A stretch of 30,063 nt of DNA from UBA11512 sp964623895. Lineage in GTDB: Bacteria > Bacillota > Clostridia > Oscillospirales > CAG-272. A program made the translations under genes and the position numbers. Below the pieces are notes generated by a model that saw only the letters and a program-made list of their open reading frames with translations, made no database searches and was not told the DNA's origin. The DNA lies in the NCBI GenBank assembly GCA_964623895.1, contig CAZUWA010000018.1, positions 1 to 30,063 of the forward strand. The letters are read 5' to 3'. This document shows, piece after piece, positions 21,956-29,899 of this stretch; the first letter of the stretch is position 1; each line of letters begins with the position of its first letter.

Positions 21956-24610
21956 ATGAGAAAAGAAGAAATTGGATTATCGTCAAAGGAAGTCATTGCT
22001 TCCCGGAGATCGTATGGTGAAAATGTTATTCGAAAGCAAAAGAAAAAAGGATTTTTCAGAAAAATGCTTAATAATCTGAAAGATCCCATTATTCGAATTT
22101 TGCTAATCGCTGTTGTCGTCAATCTGATTTTCACCTATAAGAACATCAATTGGGCTGAAAACATCGGCATTTTGATTGCGGTGGTCATTTCAACAGTCGT
22201 CTCCGCGATATCTGAGTCCGGCAGTGAAAAAGCGTTTGAGCGGTTACAAAGTCAAAACAAGAAAAAGACTGCAACGGTGCGCCGCGACGGTGTGTTAAAA
22301 AAAATATCTGCCGAAGAACTGGTCGTAGGCGATATTGTTCTTTTAACAGGTGGATCAATGCTACAAGCAGACGGATCTATAACTTCCGGAAATGCAATGT
22401 TTGATGAAGCTGCGATAAACGGTGAATCAAAACCGGTCGAAAAATCGACCGGAGATAAGGTGTATGGTGGCAGTTTAATGCTGTCCGGGGAATGCACCAT
22501 GAAAGTAGACGCTGTCGGAGAACAAAGCGTCTACGGAAGCATTGCACGAGAAATACAAATAGAAGACGAAATCAGCCCTTTAAAGAAAAAGCTATCTAAA
22601 TTGGCAAAAACAATCTCGAAAATCGGTTATTTTGCAGCAGTTTTAGTAGCATTGACTTATCTTTTCAATATTTTGATAATAGACAGCAATTTTCAGACAA
22701 TTGAAATCCTTTTGAAACTATCTAATATGCGATTTCTTGCAATGCATTTGATCAAAGCAATCACCATTGGAATTACCGTTGTGGTGGTCGCTGTTCCGGA
22801 AGGCTTGCCAATGATGATCACCGTTGTTCTGTCTTCGAATATGAAAAAAATGCTACATGATCAGGTGTTGGTACGAAAACTTGTCGGTATTGAGACCGCA
22901 GGATGTATGAATATCCTATTTACAGATAAAACCGGAACACTGACCGAAGGGCGACCGACCTTAAAAAAACTCATTCTGCCTGATGGACGTTCCGTCGAAA
23001 AAGAGTCGGAATTGTCTGCGAGACTAAAGAGTATGATTGCCACTTCGATTTTCACAAACAGCTCGGCACAAATGATCGGCGGCATCGCCGAAGGCGGAAA
23101 TATTACGGAAAACGCGTTGTGTAATGGTTGGAAAACTTCTGTCAAAGTTCCGGATGCAAGTGAGAAACAACCCTTTGACAGTAATAAAAAATATTCTTCG
23201 ATCCTTGTTACCGAAAAAGGGTTGAAGGGTAGCTACTTTAAGGGTGCACCTGAAATTCTGCTGCCGCTTTGCACGAGCTATATTGACGGAAACGCTCAAA
23301 AAAAAGAACTAAAAAAGGAAAATTTGCTATGGAAAACGATCAAAAAAGCAGAATCACAGCGTGCACGGGTTATTCTCTTTGCGTACAGCGAATACATGAG
23401 TCTGAAGCCAAGCAAAGGACTTTCTGTTCTGGCAATCGCGATTCTTGAAGATGGATTGAGAAAGGAAGCGAAAACATCCGTAACAACTTTATCGCAAGCA
23501 GGTGTGCATACCGTCATGGTGACCGGGGACAGCGTCGAAACAGCTACTGCAATTGCGGAAAACTGCGCCATCAAGAACCAAAAACACGATCTCGTTTTAA
23601 CCGGTGCGGAATTATCAAAAATGAGCGACGGTGAGATCAGTGAAAGTTTAGCACGCTTATCAGTCGTCGCGCGTGCCATGCCAAGTGACAAGTCGAGATT
23701 GGTAAAAATTGCCAAAACAAAGAATATGGTCGTAGGAATGACGGGAGACGGGATCAATGATGCTCCGGCGCTCAAAAGCGCGGACGTTGGCTTTGCTATC
23801 GGCGGGGGAACAGACGTTGCCAAAGAGGCTGCAGACATCGTGATACTGGATAATAATCTTGCATCGATCGTACAGGCTGTCCTGTACGGAAGAACAGTAT
23901 TTAAGAGCATAAGAAAATTCATTACATTTCAACTAACAATGAATCTCTGCGCTGTAGGTGTATCCTTTATAGGACAATTACTTGGCATAGATAATCCGAT
24001 CACTGTCGTACAGATGCTTTGGGTGAATATTATCATGGACACACTTGGTGGACTGGCATTTGCAGGCGAATATCCATTGCAGATCTACCTAAAAGAGAAA
24101 GCAATCAACAGGAACGAGGCGATCCTAACGAAAAGCCTCATCAGGCAAACATTGATCATGGGTGGATATACAACGGTCATATGTTCGCTGTTTTTATCGA
24201 GCAATGCGATTCGAATGCAGTTTGGATATGCAGAAGATCCGCTAAAAATGCTGACTGCGTTCTTTGGATTATTCATACTCATGGGCATTGCGATCTGCTT
24301 TACGGCACGGAGCGAACGGCTAAATCTTGTCGCAGGACTAATGAAAAACAAAGCATTTGTCGGAATTATGTGCGGAATTATCGTGATACAAATTCTGATG
24401 CTGTACTTTGGAGGAAAAACATTCCGATGCGTCGGAATTTCAACGCAAGGTTTGTTGACGATCGTTTTAACAGCACTGACAGTTTTTCCGGTAAATATTG
24501 CGTACCGCATTCTTGAAAAATATTTTGCCGAAAAGACAAAACTCAAAAAGATGAATAAAAAGAATGGGGCAAAACTAAAAAAATGCCAAAGTCAATACCA
24601 CAATAGTTGA
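21956..24610 (+). CDS. P2-type cation ATPase, calcium-transporting-like
   Basis: An 884-residue P-type ATPase, probably exporting Ca2+ from the cytoplasm. Order of domains: N-terminal cytosolic part, M1-M2 (about 45-90), A-domain with INGESKPVEKS (154-164; the usual TGES Thr is Asn), and M3-M4 with the PEGLP calcium-site motif (281-285). The phosphorylation motif is DKTGTLTEG (Asp324). The N-domain has KGAPEILL, the P-domain TGDGINDAPALKSADVG, and M5-M10 include MLWVNIIMDTL, where Asn and Asp provide cation ligands in P2B plasma-membrane-type Ca2+ ATPases. The Lys-rich C-terminal tail is not an obvious calmodulin-type regulatory region. The ATG at 21956 has AGAAGG upstream. TATACT at 21918-21923 may be a -10 box, but no good -35 is seen. 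It stands alone between two hairpins. Confidence 0.93.
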   Translation: MRKEEIGLSSKEVIASRRSYGENVIRKQKKKGFFRKMLNNLKDPIIRILLIAVVVNLIFTYKNINWAENIGILIAVVISTVVSAISESGSEKAFERLQSQNKKKTATVRRDGVLKKISAEELVVGDIVLLTGGSMLQADGSITSGNAMFDEAAINGESKPVEKSTGDKVYGGSLMLSGECTMKVDAVGEQSVYGSIAREIQIEDEISPLKKKLSKLAKTISKIGYFAAVLVALTYLFNILIIDSNFQTIEILLKLSNMRFLAMHLIKAITIGITVVVVAVPEGLPMMITVVLSSNMKKMLHDQVLVRKLVGIETAGCMNILFTDKTGTLTEGRPTLKKLILPDGRSVEKESELSARLKSMIATSIFTNSSAQMIGGIAEGGNITENALCNGWKTSVKVPDASEKQPFDSNKKYSSILVTEKGLKGSYFKGAPEILLPLCTSYIDGNAQKKELKKENLLWKTIKKAESQRARVILFAYSEYMSLKPSKGLSVLAIAILEDGLRKEAKTSVTTLSQAGVHTVMVTGDSVETATAIAENCAIKNQKHDLVLTGAELSKMSDGEISESLARLSVVARAMPSDKSRLVKIAKTKNMVVGMTGDGINDAPALKSADVGFAIGGGTDVAKEAADIVILDNNLASIVQAVLYGRTVFKSIRKFITFQLTMNLCAVGVSFIGQLLGIDNPITVVQMLWVNIIMDTLGGLAFAGEYPLQIYLKEKAINRNEAILTKSLIRQTLIMGGYTTVICSLFLSSNAIRMQFGYAEDPLKMLTAFFGLFILMGIAICFTARSERLNLVAGLMKNKAFVGIMCGIIVIQILMLYFGGKTFRCVGISTQGLLTIVLTALTVFPVNIAYRILEKYFAEKTKLKKMNKKNGAKLKKCQSQYHNS

Positions 24611-24621
24611 TAAAACTCAAA

Positions 24622-24655
24622 ACAGAGATTGTGGAAAACTTCCCACAATCTCTGT
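24622..24655 (+). terminator. Strong hairpin after the cation ATPase
   Basis: ACAGAGATTGTGG (24622-24634) pairs perfectly with CCACAATCTCTGT (24643-24655), a 13-bp stem. The T-run afterwards is poor (TACTCTTCC), so termination may be weak. The arms carry DnaA-box-like sequence (TTTTCCACA on the minus strand at 24638-24630). Confidence 0.65.
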
Positions 24656-24907
24656 TACTCTTCCCTCAATTAAATAAAATATTCATTTTATCTAATTGAG
24701 TATGTAAAAATGTCTGTGGAAAAGCTGTGCTTCCCTGTGGGCAAAAACTGTGTAAAACCGCTGTTTTTGCCGATCGTTACTGATATTCACTCTTGTGGAA
24801 AAATCATATACATTGCTTTGAATATCTATTCTTTTTCTTTTTTATATTTTGTATTATTCCGCGTCGAATAATAGATGTTTTATTAATTTTTTCTTTTATT
24901 TTCCACA
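24630..24907. other. Cluster of DnaA-box-like 9-mers flanking AT-rich DNA in a 400-base non-coding stretch
   Basis: TTTTCCACA, one base from the consensus TTATCCACA, occurs on the minus strand at 24638-24630, 24723-24715 and 24802-24794, and on the plus strand at 24899-24907. TTTTACACA (24757-24749) and TTGCCCACA (24744-24736) are further related boxes. Between the last minus and the plus copy lie about 95 very AT-rich bases. No coding frame of note occupies 24656-25015. It may be a DnaA-titration or origin-like locus, or sites for another regulator. Confidence 0.45.
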
Positions 24908-24921
24908 GGCAAATTTTGCGC

Positions 24922-24950
24922 TTGCCTTTTTTGGGCTTTTATGTTATAAT
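24922..24950 (+). promoter_or_regulatory. Promoter of the XRE/helical-repeat regulator
   Basis: TTGCCT (24922-24927), 17 bases, TATAAT (24945-24950). A DnaA-box-like 9-mer (24899-24907) ends 15 bases upstream of the -35. Confidence 0.75.
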
Positions 24951-25015
24951 ATTTTTGTTGCCTTGTAATTTGTTTAAGTTGATTGATGTCGCAGTGCGGC
25001 GGATTGGAGATTTAT

Positions 25016-25888
25016 ATGACGATCGGTGAAAAACTGCGCGCTCTTCGTTTGGAGCGTGGACTGACTCAGGCAGAACTTGCCGGCGAACAAGTAACGCGAA
25101 ATATGCTCAGTGCCATAGAACACGGCGCTGCACTTCCGTCCTATACGACTCTATCTTATCTTGCAAAAAGACTGAATATCGATCCGGGATATTTTTTTGA
25201 TAGCGGTGTGTCATTTGAGGACTATTGTTTTCAAAACATAATTGAAGAGATCAAAAAGCAGTATCGATTGCATCATTACGCACACTGCCTTCGCCTTGCC
25301 GAACCGTTTCTTTCACGGACCGATGATGAATTTATATTCATTCTTTCCGATTGTTATTATCACCTCGGACTTTCAGAATACAGCGAAAGCAAGCTGGATC
25401 AAGCAAGGCTGTATTTTGAAAAGTGCATCGAATGTGCCGAAAAAACCATTTATCCTGTTTATTGTGCAACGCGTGCATCCTTTTATTTGCAAATCATCGC
25501 ATCTCTTAACAATATCATAAACAAGACCCCTTCTTCACTGATTGCCGCGGTTTCGGACGAAGACCGTTTTCTTGATTTTATCGTATACTCTTTTCTGATT
25601 TCTTTGATCGATAATAATCAATCGGAAAAGGCAACCCTCATTTATGATACCATACGAATCAAAGACGAGCTGTATCGAACACATTTTAATGCCCGCCTTG
25701 CGGCGTCTCTCTTCAATTACCCACGTGCGAAAGAATTGCTTTGGTCAATCGTCAACTCCGACAAAACTGCAGAGGCTCCTTTTCTATACACGGTATACGA
25801 AGACTTGGAGCGTTTTTGCAAAGCAACAGACGATTATCAGGGAGCGTATCGGTGCGCTTTGGCTAAGCAGCGTTACAGATTTAAGTAA
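25016..25888 (+). CDS. XRE family regulator with C-terminal TPR-like helical domain
   Basis: A 290-residue cytosolic protein. Residues 1-65 are a Cro/C1 HTH (LTQAELAGEQVTRNMLSAIEHG, given in part; then LPSYTTLSYLAKRLNI). The remaining 220 residues are helical and look like degenerate tetratricopeptide repeats (ARLYFEKCIECAEKTIYPVY). The layout resembles peptide-sensing Rgg/PlcR-type (RRNPP) regulators, but no cognate peptide gene was found nearby and many similar proteins have no known ligand. The ATG at 25016 follows TTGGAGA at 5 bases; upstream in-frame ATGs lack a site. It is a single gene with a consensus-like promoter and a strong terminator. It may regulate the adjacent decarboxylase operon, which has a separate promoter just after the terminator. 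Confidence 0.88.
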   Translation: MTIGEKLRALRLERGLTQAELAGEQVTRNMLSAIEHGAALPSYTTLSYLAKRLNIDPGYFFDSGVSFEDYCFQNIIEEIKKQYRLHHYAHCLRLAEPFLSRTDDEFIFILSDCYYHLGLSEYSESKLDQARLYFEKCIECAEKTIYPVYCATRASFYLQIIASLNNIINKTPSSLIAAVSDEDRFLDFIVYSFLISLIDNNQSEKATLIYDTIRIKDELYRTHFNARLAASLFNYPRAKELLWSIVNSDKTAEAPFLYTVYEDLERFCKATDDYQGAYRCALAKQRYRFK

Positions 25889-25904
25889 TAACATTAAATT
25901 TTCG

Positions 25905-25936
25905 ATAACATCGCGCTGCGGCGATGTTATTTTTTT
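25905..25936 (+). terminator. Terminator after the XRE/helical-repeat regulator
   Basis: ATAACATCGC (25905-25914) pairs perfectly with GCGATGTTAT (25921-25930), then seven T residues. Confidence 0.95.
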
Positions 25937-25966
25937 AAAAACTTTGAATTTTCTTCAAATTGGATA

Positions 25967-25995
25967 TTGATATTTTTATTTTTATATTGTATAAT
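25967..25995 (+). promoter_or_regulatory. Promoter of the Na+-translocating decarboxylase operon
   Basis: TTGATA (25967-25972), 17 bases, TATAAT (25990-25995). The leader is about 105 bases and contains GATTC/GAATC, and CGACAAC (26049-26055) that could pair with GTTGTCG (26081-26087) just before the ribosome binding site. Confidence 0.85.
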
Positions 25996-26104
25996 AATGT
26001 CATCGTGGGATTCTTTAGGAATCTATTCATTGATAGCAGACAGGACGACGACAACCGTTCTGTACTTACTGAAATTTTATGTTGTCGGGAATGGAGAAAC
26101 TGTG

Positions 26105-27535
26105 ATGAATATCAAACAGAACACTCTTGAACAGTACGAAAACCTGCTTGCAAACGGCAATGCCGCCAAACAACAGATCACTTCCCTTTTCGATGCCGGT
26201 ACATTCGTAGAACTCGGTCGCTTTATCAAAAAAGCAACCACGGAGTTTGATGAATGCGAAGGCAATGAATTTGAAGGTGTGATCACCGGCTACGGTGCCG
26301 TAAACGGCAAATTGGTTTTCGCATTTGTTCAAGACTTTTCAAGAATGAAAGGTGCCATGAGCGCCGCACATGCCAAAAAGATTGTTGCAGTCTATGATGC
26401 CGCTGTCAAATCCGGTGCACCTATCATTGGCGTCTTTAATTCTGCAGGTGCAAAACTTTTGGAAGGAATCGATGTTCTTTCGGGCTATGGTTCTGTTATG
26501 AAAGTTGCCGCAAATGCATCCGGCGTCGTTCCTCAGATTGCGATCGTTTCCGGAATTTGTTCCGGGTCTTCCGCCACCATTGCTTCGATGGCAGATATCG
26601 TTATCGGCGCTGCCGACAACGGCAGATTCTATATAAATTCGCCCTTTAAACAGAACAGTAAGGGTGACAAAACCGCAGGGACTATTGAAGAAGCAGCACA
26701 AAACGGCGCGGTTTCTTTGATTTGCGCTACAACAGAAGAAGCATTAAAAAATGCGAAGGCACTTGTGGATCTACTTCCTTCCAACAGTGCTGAAGGAACG
26801 GCTTATAACGAAGTCGGAGATTCTGCAACCAGAACGATTAGTAGAACAGGTAGCGTTTACGAAACAGCTGTCGAAATGGTCGATATAGGCTCGGCGGTCG
26901 AACTTGGCGCAACGTATGCATCTGAATCCAAGACTTTCCTTGCTTCTGTCTCCGGCATTACGACCGGCATTGTCGCGGTATCGGAAAAGCTTACCGCAAC
27001 CGGTTCTGAGAAGATCGCAAAGTTTGTTTCCTTCTGTGACAGTTTCAGCATCCCGACGGTGACCTTGGTTGACTGCGCCGGAACTGCTGACTGCGTCTGT
27101 TGCGAAAAGGCACCCTTCTCTACAAAACTTGCGAGACTTGCAAACGCATATGCGCTTTCCACAAATGCCAAAATTACCGTGATCACAGGCAAGGCGTACG
27201 GAACAGTATTTACAATGCTCGGTTCGAAAACGCTTGGTGCAGATATCGTTTTGGCTACACCTACAGCAGAAATTTCTGTGATGCCGACCGAAGCAGCGAT
27301 CGAATTCCTGTTTGCAGAACAGATCAAATCTGCCTCCGATCCAATGGCGGAAAAGGAGACCGTAACCAAAGAATGGTCAGCGCTTTGCTCTCCCGTGAAC
27401 GCAGCGAGAAATGGCGATATCGACGATATCATAGACCAGACCGAACTGCGTATGCGCGTTGCGGCAGGACTTGAAATGCTTTCTTCCAAAGCAACGACCG
27501 CGCCTTACAAAAAGCATGGCAATCTGCCTCTCTGA
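26105..27535 (+). CDS. Acyl-CoA carboxyltransferase-like subunit (MmdA/PccB family, divergent)
   Basis: A 476-residue carboxyltransferase of the crotonase-like fold used in methylmalonyl-CoA decarboxylase, propionyl-CoA carboxylase and the 12S transcarboxylase subunit. It would move CO2 between an acyl-CoA and biotin. Recognisable family sequence: GVITGYGAVNGKLVFAFVQD (58-77), HAKKIVAVYDAAVKSGAPIIG, and GYGSVMKVAANASGVVPQIA. The loops usually reading SGGARIQEG and GPCAGGAVYSPA here read SAGAKLLEG (113-121) and GICSGSSATIAS (150-161), so the subclass and substrate are uncertain. It is about 35 residues shorter than typical MmdA. The ATG at 26105 follows TGGAGA; the open frame extends upstream but that part overlaps the promoter. 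It is the first gene of a five-gene operon. Confidence 0.85.
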   Translation: MNIKQNTLEQYENLLANGNAAKQQITSLFDAGTFVELGRFIKKATTEFDECEGNEFEGVITGYGAVNGKLVFAFVQDFSRMKGAMSAAHAKKIVAVYDAAVKSGAPIIGVFNSAGAKLLEGIDVLSGYGSVMKVAANASGVVPQIAIVSGICSGSSATIASMADIVIGAADNGRFYINSPFKQNSKGDKTAGTIEEAAQNGAVSLICATTEEALKNAKALVDLLPSNSAEGTAYNEVGDSATRTISRTGSVYETAVEMVDIGSAVELGATYASESKTFLASVSGITTGIVAVSEKLTATGSEKIAKFVSFCDSFSIPTVTLVDCAGTADCVCCEKAPFSTKLARLANAYALSTNAKITVITGKAYGTVFTMLGSKTLGADIVLATPTAEISVMPTEAAIEFLFAEQIKSASDPMAEKETVTKEWSALCSPVNAARNGDIDDIIDQTELRMRVAAGLEMLSSKATTAPYKKHGNLPL

Positions 27536-27557
27536 TCACCGGAAAGGATAAAGTAAG

Positions 27558-27935
27558 ATGAAAAATCAAATTCTTTTTTCCGACACACTTACGATGTCTG
27601 AAAAAATAAGCGTATCGGCAACAACTTTGGTCATCGGAATGCTGACTGTATTTGCTGTTTTAACTTTGATTATGTTCGTTTTAATGATAATTGGTAAGTT
27701 TTTTGAAAAAAACAGTAAAAGTTCAGAGAAAAAAGAAGCTGTCGAAAGCACACCGGTCGTGGTCTCTCAACCCTCTCCCGTTGCTTCTGCACCCATTGCA
27801 ACCGGCACAGATGATACCGCTGTCATTGCCGCGATCTCTGCTGCGATCTCAGTTTATACCGAACAGCCGATTGGCTCATTCAGGGTAGTATCGTACAGAA
27901 AAACGTCCACCAAAACCGCTTGGAATAAGAAATAA
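27558..27935 (+). CDS. OadG family (delta/gamma) subunit of Na+-translocating decarboxylase
   Basis: A 125-residue protein with one membrane helix near residues 19-46 (TTLVIGMLTVFAVLTLIMFV). A charged, Ser/Pro-rich linker follows, then a conserved C-terminal segment VIAAISAAISVYT plus FRVVSYRK. OadG-type subunits anchor and assemble the carboxyltransferase onto the beta pump subunit. AAAGGA lies about 10 bases before the ATG, and the gene is 22 bases after the carboxyltransferase. The length and layout match small clostridial OadG/MmdD proteins. Confidence 0.9.
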   Translation: MKNQILFSDTLTMSEKISVSATTLVIGMLTVFAVLTLIMFVLMIIGKFFEKNSKSSEKKEAVESTPVVVSQPSPVASAPIATGTDDTAVIAAISAAISVYTEQPIGSFRVVSYRKTSTKTAWNKK

Positions 27936-27949
27936 GGAGATAGATAATC

Positions 27950-28333
27950 ATGAGAAAATTCAGTGTAACCGTAAATGGCGCAACCTATGAGGTTGTCGTT
28001 GAAGAAGTAGCTTCAAATGCTACCGTTGTTCCCACAGCAGCTCCCATTGCAACTCCTGTTGCCGCTCCCACACCTGCTCCCGCTCCGAAAGCTGCACCTG
28101 CCGCTACCGGTGCAACCGGCGCAACAACAATCAAATCTCCCTTCCCGGGTACCGTTCTAAAGGTCAATGTTACTGTTGGTCAGAGTGTTAAGAAGGAAGA
28201 CACACTTTTGATCATTGAAGCAATGAAAATGGAAAACGAAATCAAAGCCCCTGCTGACGGCGTTGTTACCTCTGTAAATGTAACTAAGGGTGCAACCGTT
28301 GAAACAGACGATCTGCTGGTTTCCTTGGACTGA
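27950..28333 (+). CDS. Biotin carboxyl carrier protein of the decarboxylase (gamma/1.3S-like)
   Basis: A 127-residue carrier. Residues 1-20 are a short beta-rich N-terminus (RKFSVTVNGATYEVVVEEV), residues 24-58 a flexible Ala/Pro-rich hinge, and 60-127 the biotinyl domain. The biotin attachment site is EAMKMENEI with Lys93. The mobile domain shuttles the carboxyl group from the carboxyltransferase to the beta subunit, where decarboxylation pumps Na+. The hinge is repetitive (APTPAPAPKAAPAATGATGA), as usual. It is 14 bases after OadG and 43 bases before OadB, and close to the 1.3S subunit of propionibacterial transcarboxylase in layout. Confidence 0.95.
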   Translation: MRKFSVTVNGATYEVVVEEVASNATVVPTAAPIATPVAAPTPAPAPKAAPAATGATGATTIKSPFPGTVLKVNVTVGQSVKKEDTLLIIEAMKMENEIKAPADGVVTSVNVTKGATVETDDLLVSLD

Positions 28334-28376
28334 TCTACATCTGTGATCTTAATAACGTATTGAAAGGAGATGTAGA

Positions 28377-29879
28377 ATGTCTCAAGTCATTGAAACCATA
28401 AAGATTTTTTTAGAGTCTACCGGCATTGCAAGACTGATCGGCATGGGAAGTTTCTTAGATGCCCTGAAGGTGATCGCCATGTTTGTCATCTCTGCGGTTC
28501 TTATCTATCTTGCTATTGCAAAAAAATTCGAACCGTTACTTCTTTTACCCATCGCAGTGGGAATGTTGCTCGGTAACCTACCCGGAACAGAAATGTTTCA
28601 TATGAACCTATTTATCGGTGATGAACCTTCCGCAGTTATCCAACAAGTAGAAGAGATCATGGTAGAAGACGGTTGGATGGAAAACGCCATTTCCGATAAA
28701 GAACTGTCGAAAATGGACATTAAAACAGAGTTGGTTAAAATCAGCACGGCAATCAACGAGAAAAATCCGCTTTTCCCCATCTATACCGGATCCTCCGATA
28801 TTTCAAATGAGGAATTGCAAAACGTACTTACAGGTTATACAACTGTTTTAACCGCAAAAGAAGACAGTAAGGCTTCGGAAAAAGCCAAAGATCTGACGCT
28901 TGCGATCAATTCTCTCACCGTCAACAACGATGGTGTAAACATCCAAAATGTAGCAAAATACGGTGGTCTTCTTGATCTATTGTACCTCGGCGTTAAACTC
29001 GGAATCTATCCTTGCCTTATCTTCATGGGCATCGGCGCGATGACAGACTTTGCGCCTTTGATCTCCAATCCGAAGAGCCTTTTACTCGGCGCTTCTGCAC
29101 AACTTGGCGTATTTGTTGCTTTTGTGGGCGCGATCTTCATGGGCTTTACCGCAGCTCAAGCAGCGGCAATCGGTATCATCGGCGGCGCAGATGGGCCGAC
29201 GGCAATTCTTGTCACCAAAACGCTCGCTCCGGAATTATTGGGCGCGATCGCCATTGCGGCATACTCGTATATGGCTCTGATCCCGATGATCCAACCTCCG
29301 ATCATGAAATTGCTTACCAGAAAGAAGGACAGACAGATCAAAATGTCCGCTCTTCGCCCCGTTTCTAAACTTGAAAAAATCCTCTTCCCGATCGTGGTTA
29401 CCTTTACTGTGACTCTGATCGTTCCCGATGCGGGACCGCTTGTTGGATGTTTGATGTTCGGTAACCTGTTGACTACTTGCGGTGTTACGGACCGTATTTC
29501 CAAGACAGCACAGAACGAACTGATGAACATCGTGACGATCTTCCTTGGTATCACCGTCGGTGCAACCGCTACAGCCGCAAACTTCTTGAGTTTGCAAACG
29601 ATCGGTATTATCATCCTCGGTCTTTGTGCTTTTGCAATCTCGACCGCGGGCGGACTGCTCGGGGGCAACATTATGTGCTGGCTTACCAAGGGCAAAGTTA
29701 ACCCGCTTATCGGTTCTGCAGGTGTCTCTGCTGTGCCGATGGCAGCAAGAGTTTCACAGATCGAAGGACAGAAAGAAAACCCCTCAAACTACCTCTTGAT
29801 GCACGCGATGGGGCCGAATGTGGCAGGCGTTATCGGTTCTGCCGTTGCGGCGGGATATCTGCTTGCAAGCTTTAAGTAA
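28377..29879 (+). CDS. Na+-translocating decarboxylase beta subunit (OadB/MmdB/GcdB), with large insertion
   Basis: The 500-residue integral membrane subunit decarboxylates carboxybiotin and exports Na+. Core sequence is recognisable: LLLLPIAVGMLLGNLPG (54-70), YLGVKLGIYPCLIFMGIGAM (203-222), TDFAPLISNPKSLLLGA (223-239), and GGADGPTAILVTKTLAPE (269-286), whose Asp272 matches the essential Na+-site aspartate of Klebsiella OadB. GSAGVSAVPMAARVSQ is at the C-terminal end. The family is usually 375-430 residues. The extra length is a polar stretch at about 72-193, between two membrane segments and rich in Glu, Lys and Asn. The GAAAGGAGA ribosome site is 5-8 bases from the ATG. It is followed 20 bases later by the OadA-like gene. 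Confidence 0.93.
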   Translation: MSQVIETIKIFLESTGIARLIGMGSFLDALKVIAMFVISAVLIYLAIAKKFEPLLLLPIAVGMLLGNLPGTEMFHMNLFIGDEPSAVIQQVEEIMVEDGWMENAISDKELSKMDIKTELVKISTAINEKNPLFPIYTGSSDISNEELQNVLTGYTTVLTAKEDSKASEKAKDLTLAINSLTVNNDGVNIQNVAKYGGLLDLLYLGVKLGIYPCLIFMGIGAMTDFAPLISNPKSLLLGASAQLGVFVAFVGAIFMGFTAAQAAAIGIIGGADGPTAILVTKTLAPELLGAIAIAAYSYMALIPMIQPPIMKLLTRKKDRQIKMSALRPVSKLEKILFPIVVTFTVTLIVPDAGPLVGCLMFGNLLTTCGVTDRISKTAQNELMNIVTIFLGITVGATATAANFLSLQTIGIIILGLCAFAISTAGGLLGGNIMCWLTKGKVNPLIGSAGVSAVPMAARVSQIEGQKENPSNYLLMHAMGPNVAGVIGSAVAAGYLLASFK

Positions 29880-29899
29880 ATGAAAGGATATTTATAGAT

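Noticed and set aside
24630..24950. Main chromosomal origin of replication
   Set aside because: Box sequence and AT-richness fit, but no dnaA/dnaN/rpmH neighbourhood and no switch in gene direction; kept only as a DnaA-like cluster.
24793..25029. Plus-strand hydrophobic frame of 78 codons before the XRE/helical-repeat regulator
   Set aside because: Its Phe/Ile-rich product only reflects T-rich DNA; it covers the promoter and has no ribosome binding site.
28045..28130. Short repetitive Ala/Pro/Thr-coding stretch as a possible repeat element
   Set aside because: It is the normal flexible hinge of biotin carrier proteins, not a mobile or regulatory repeat.
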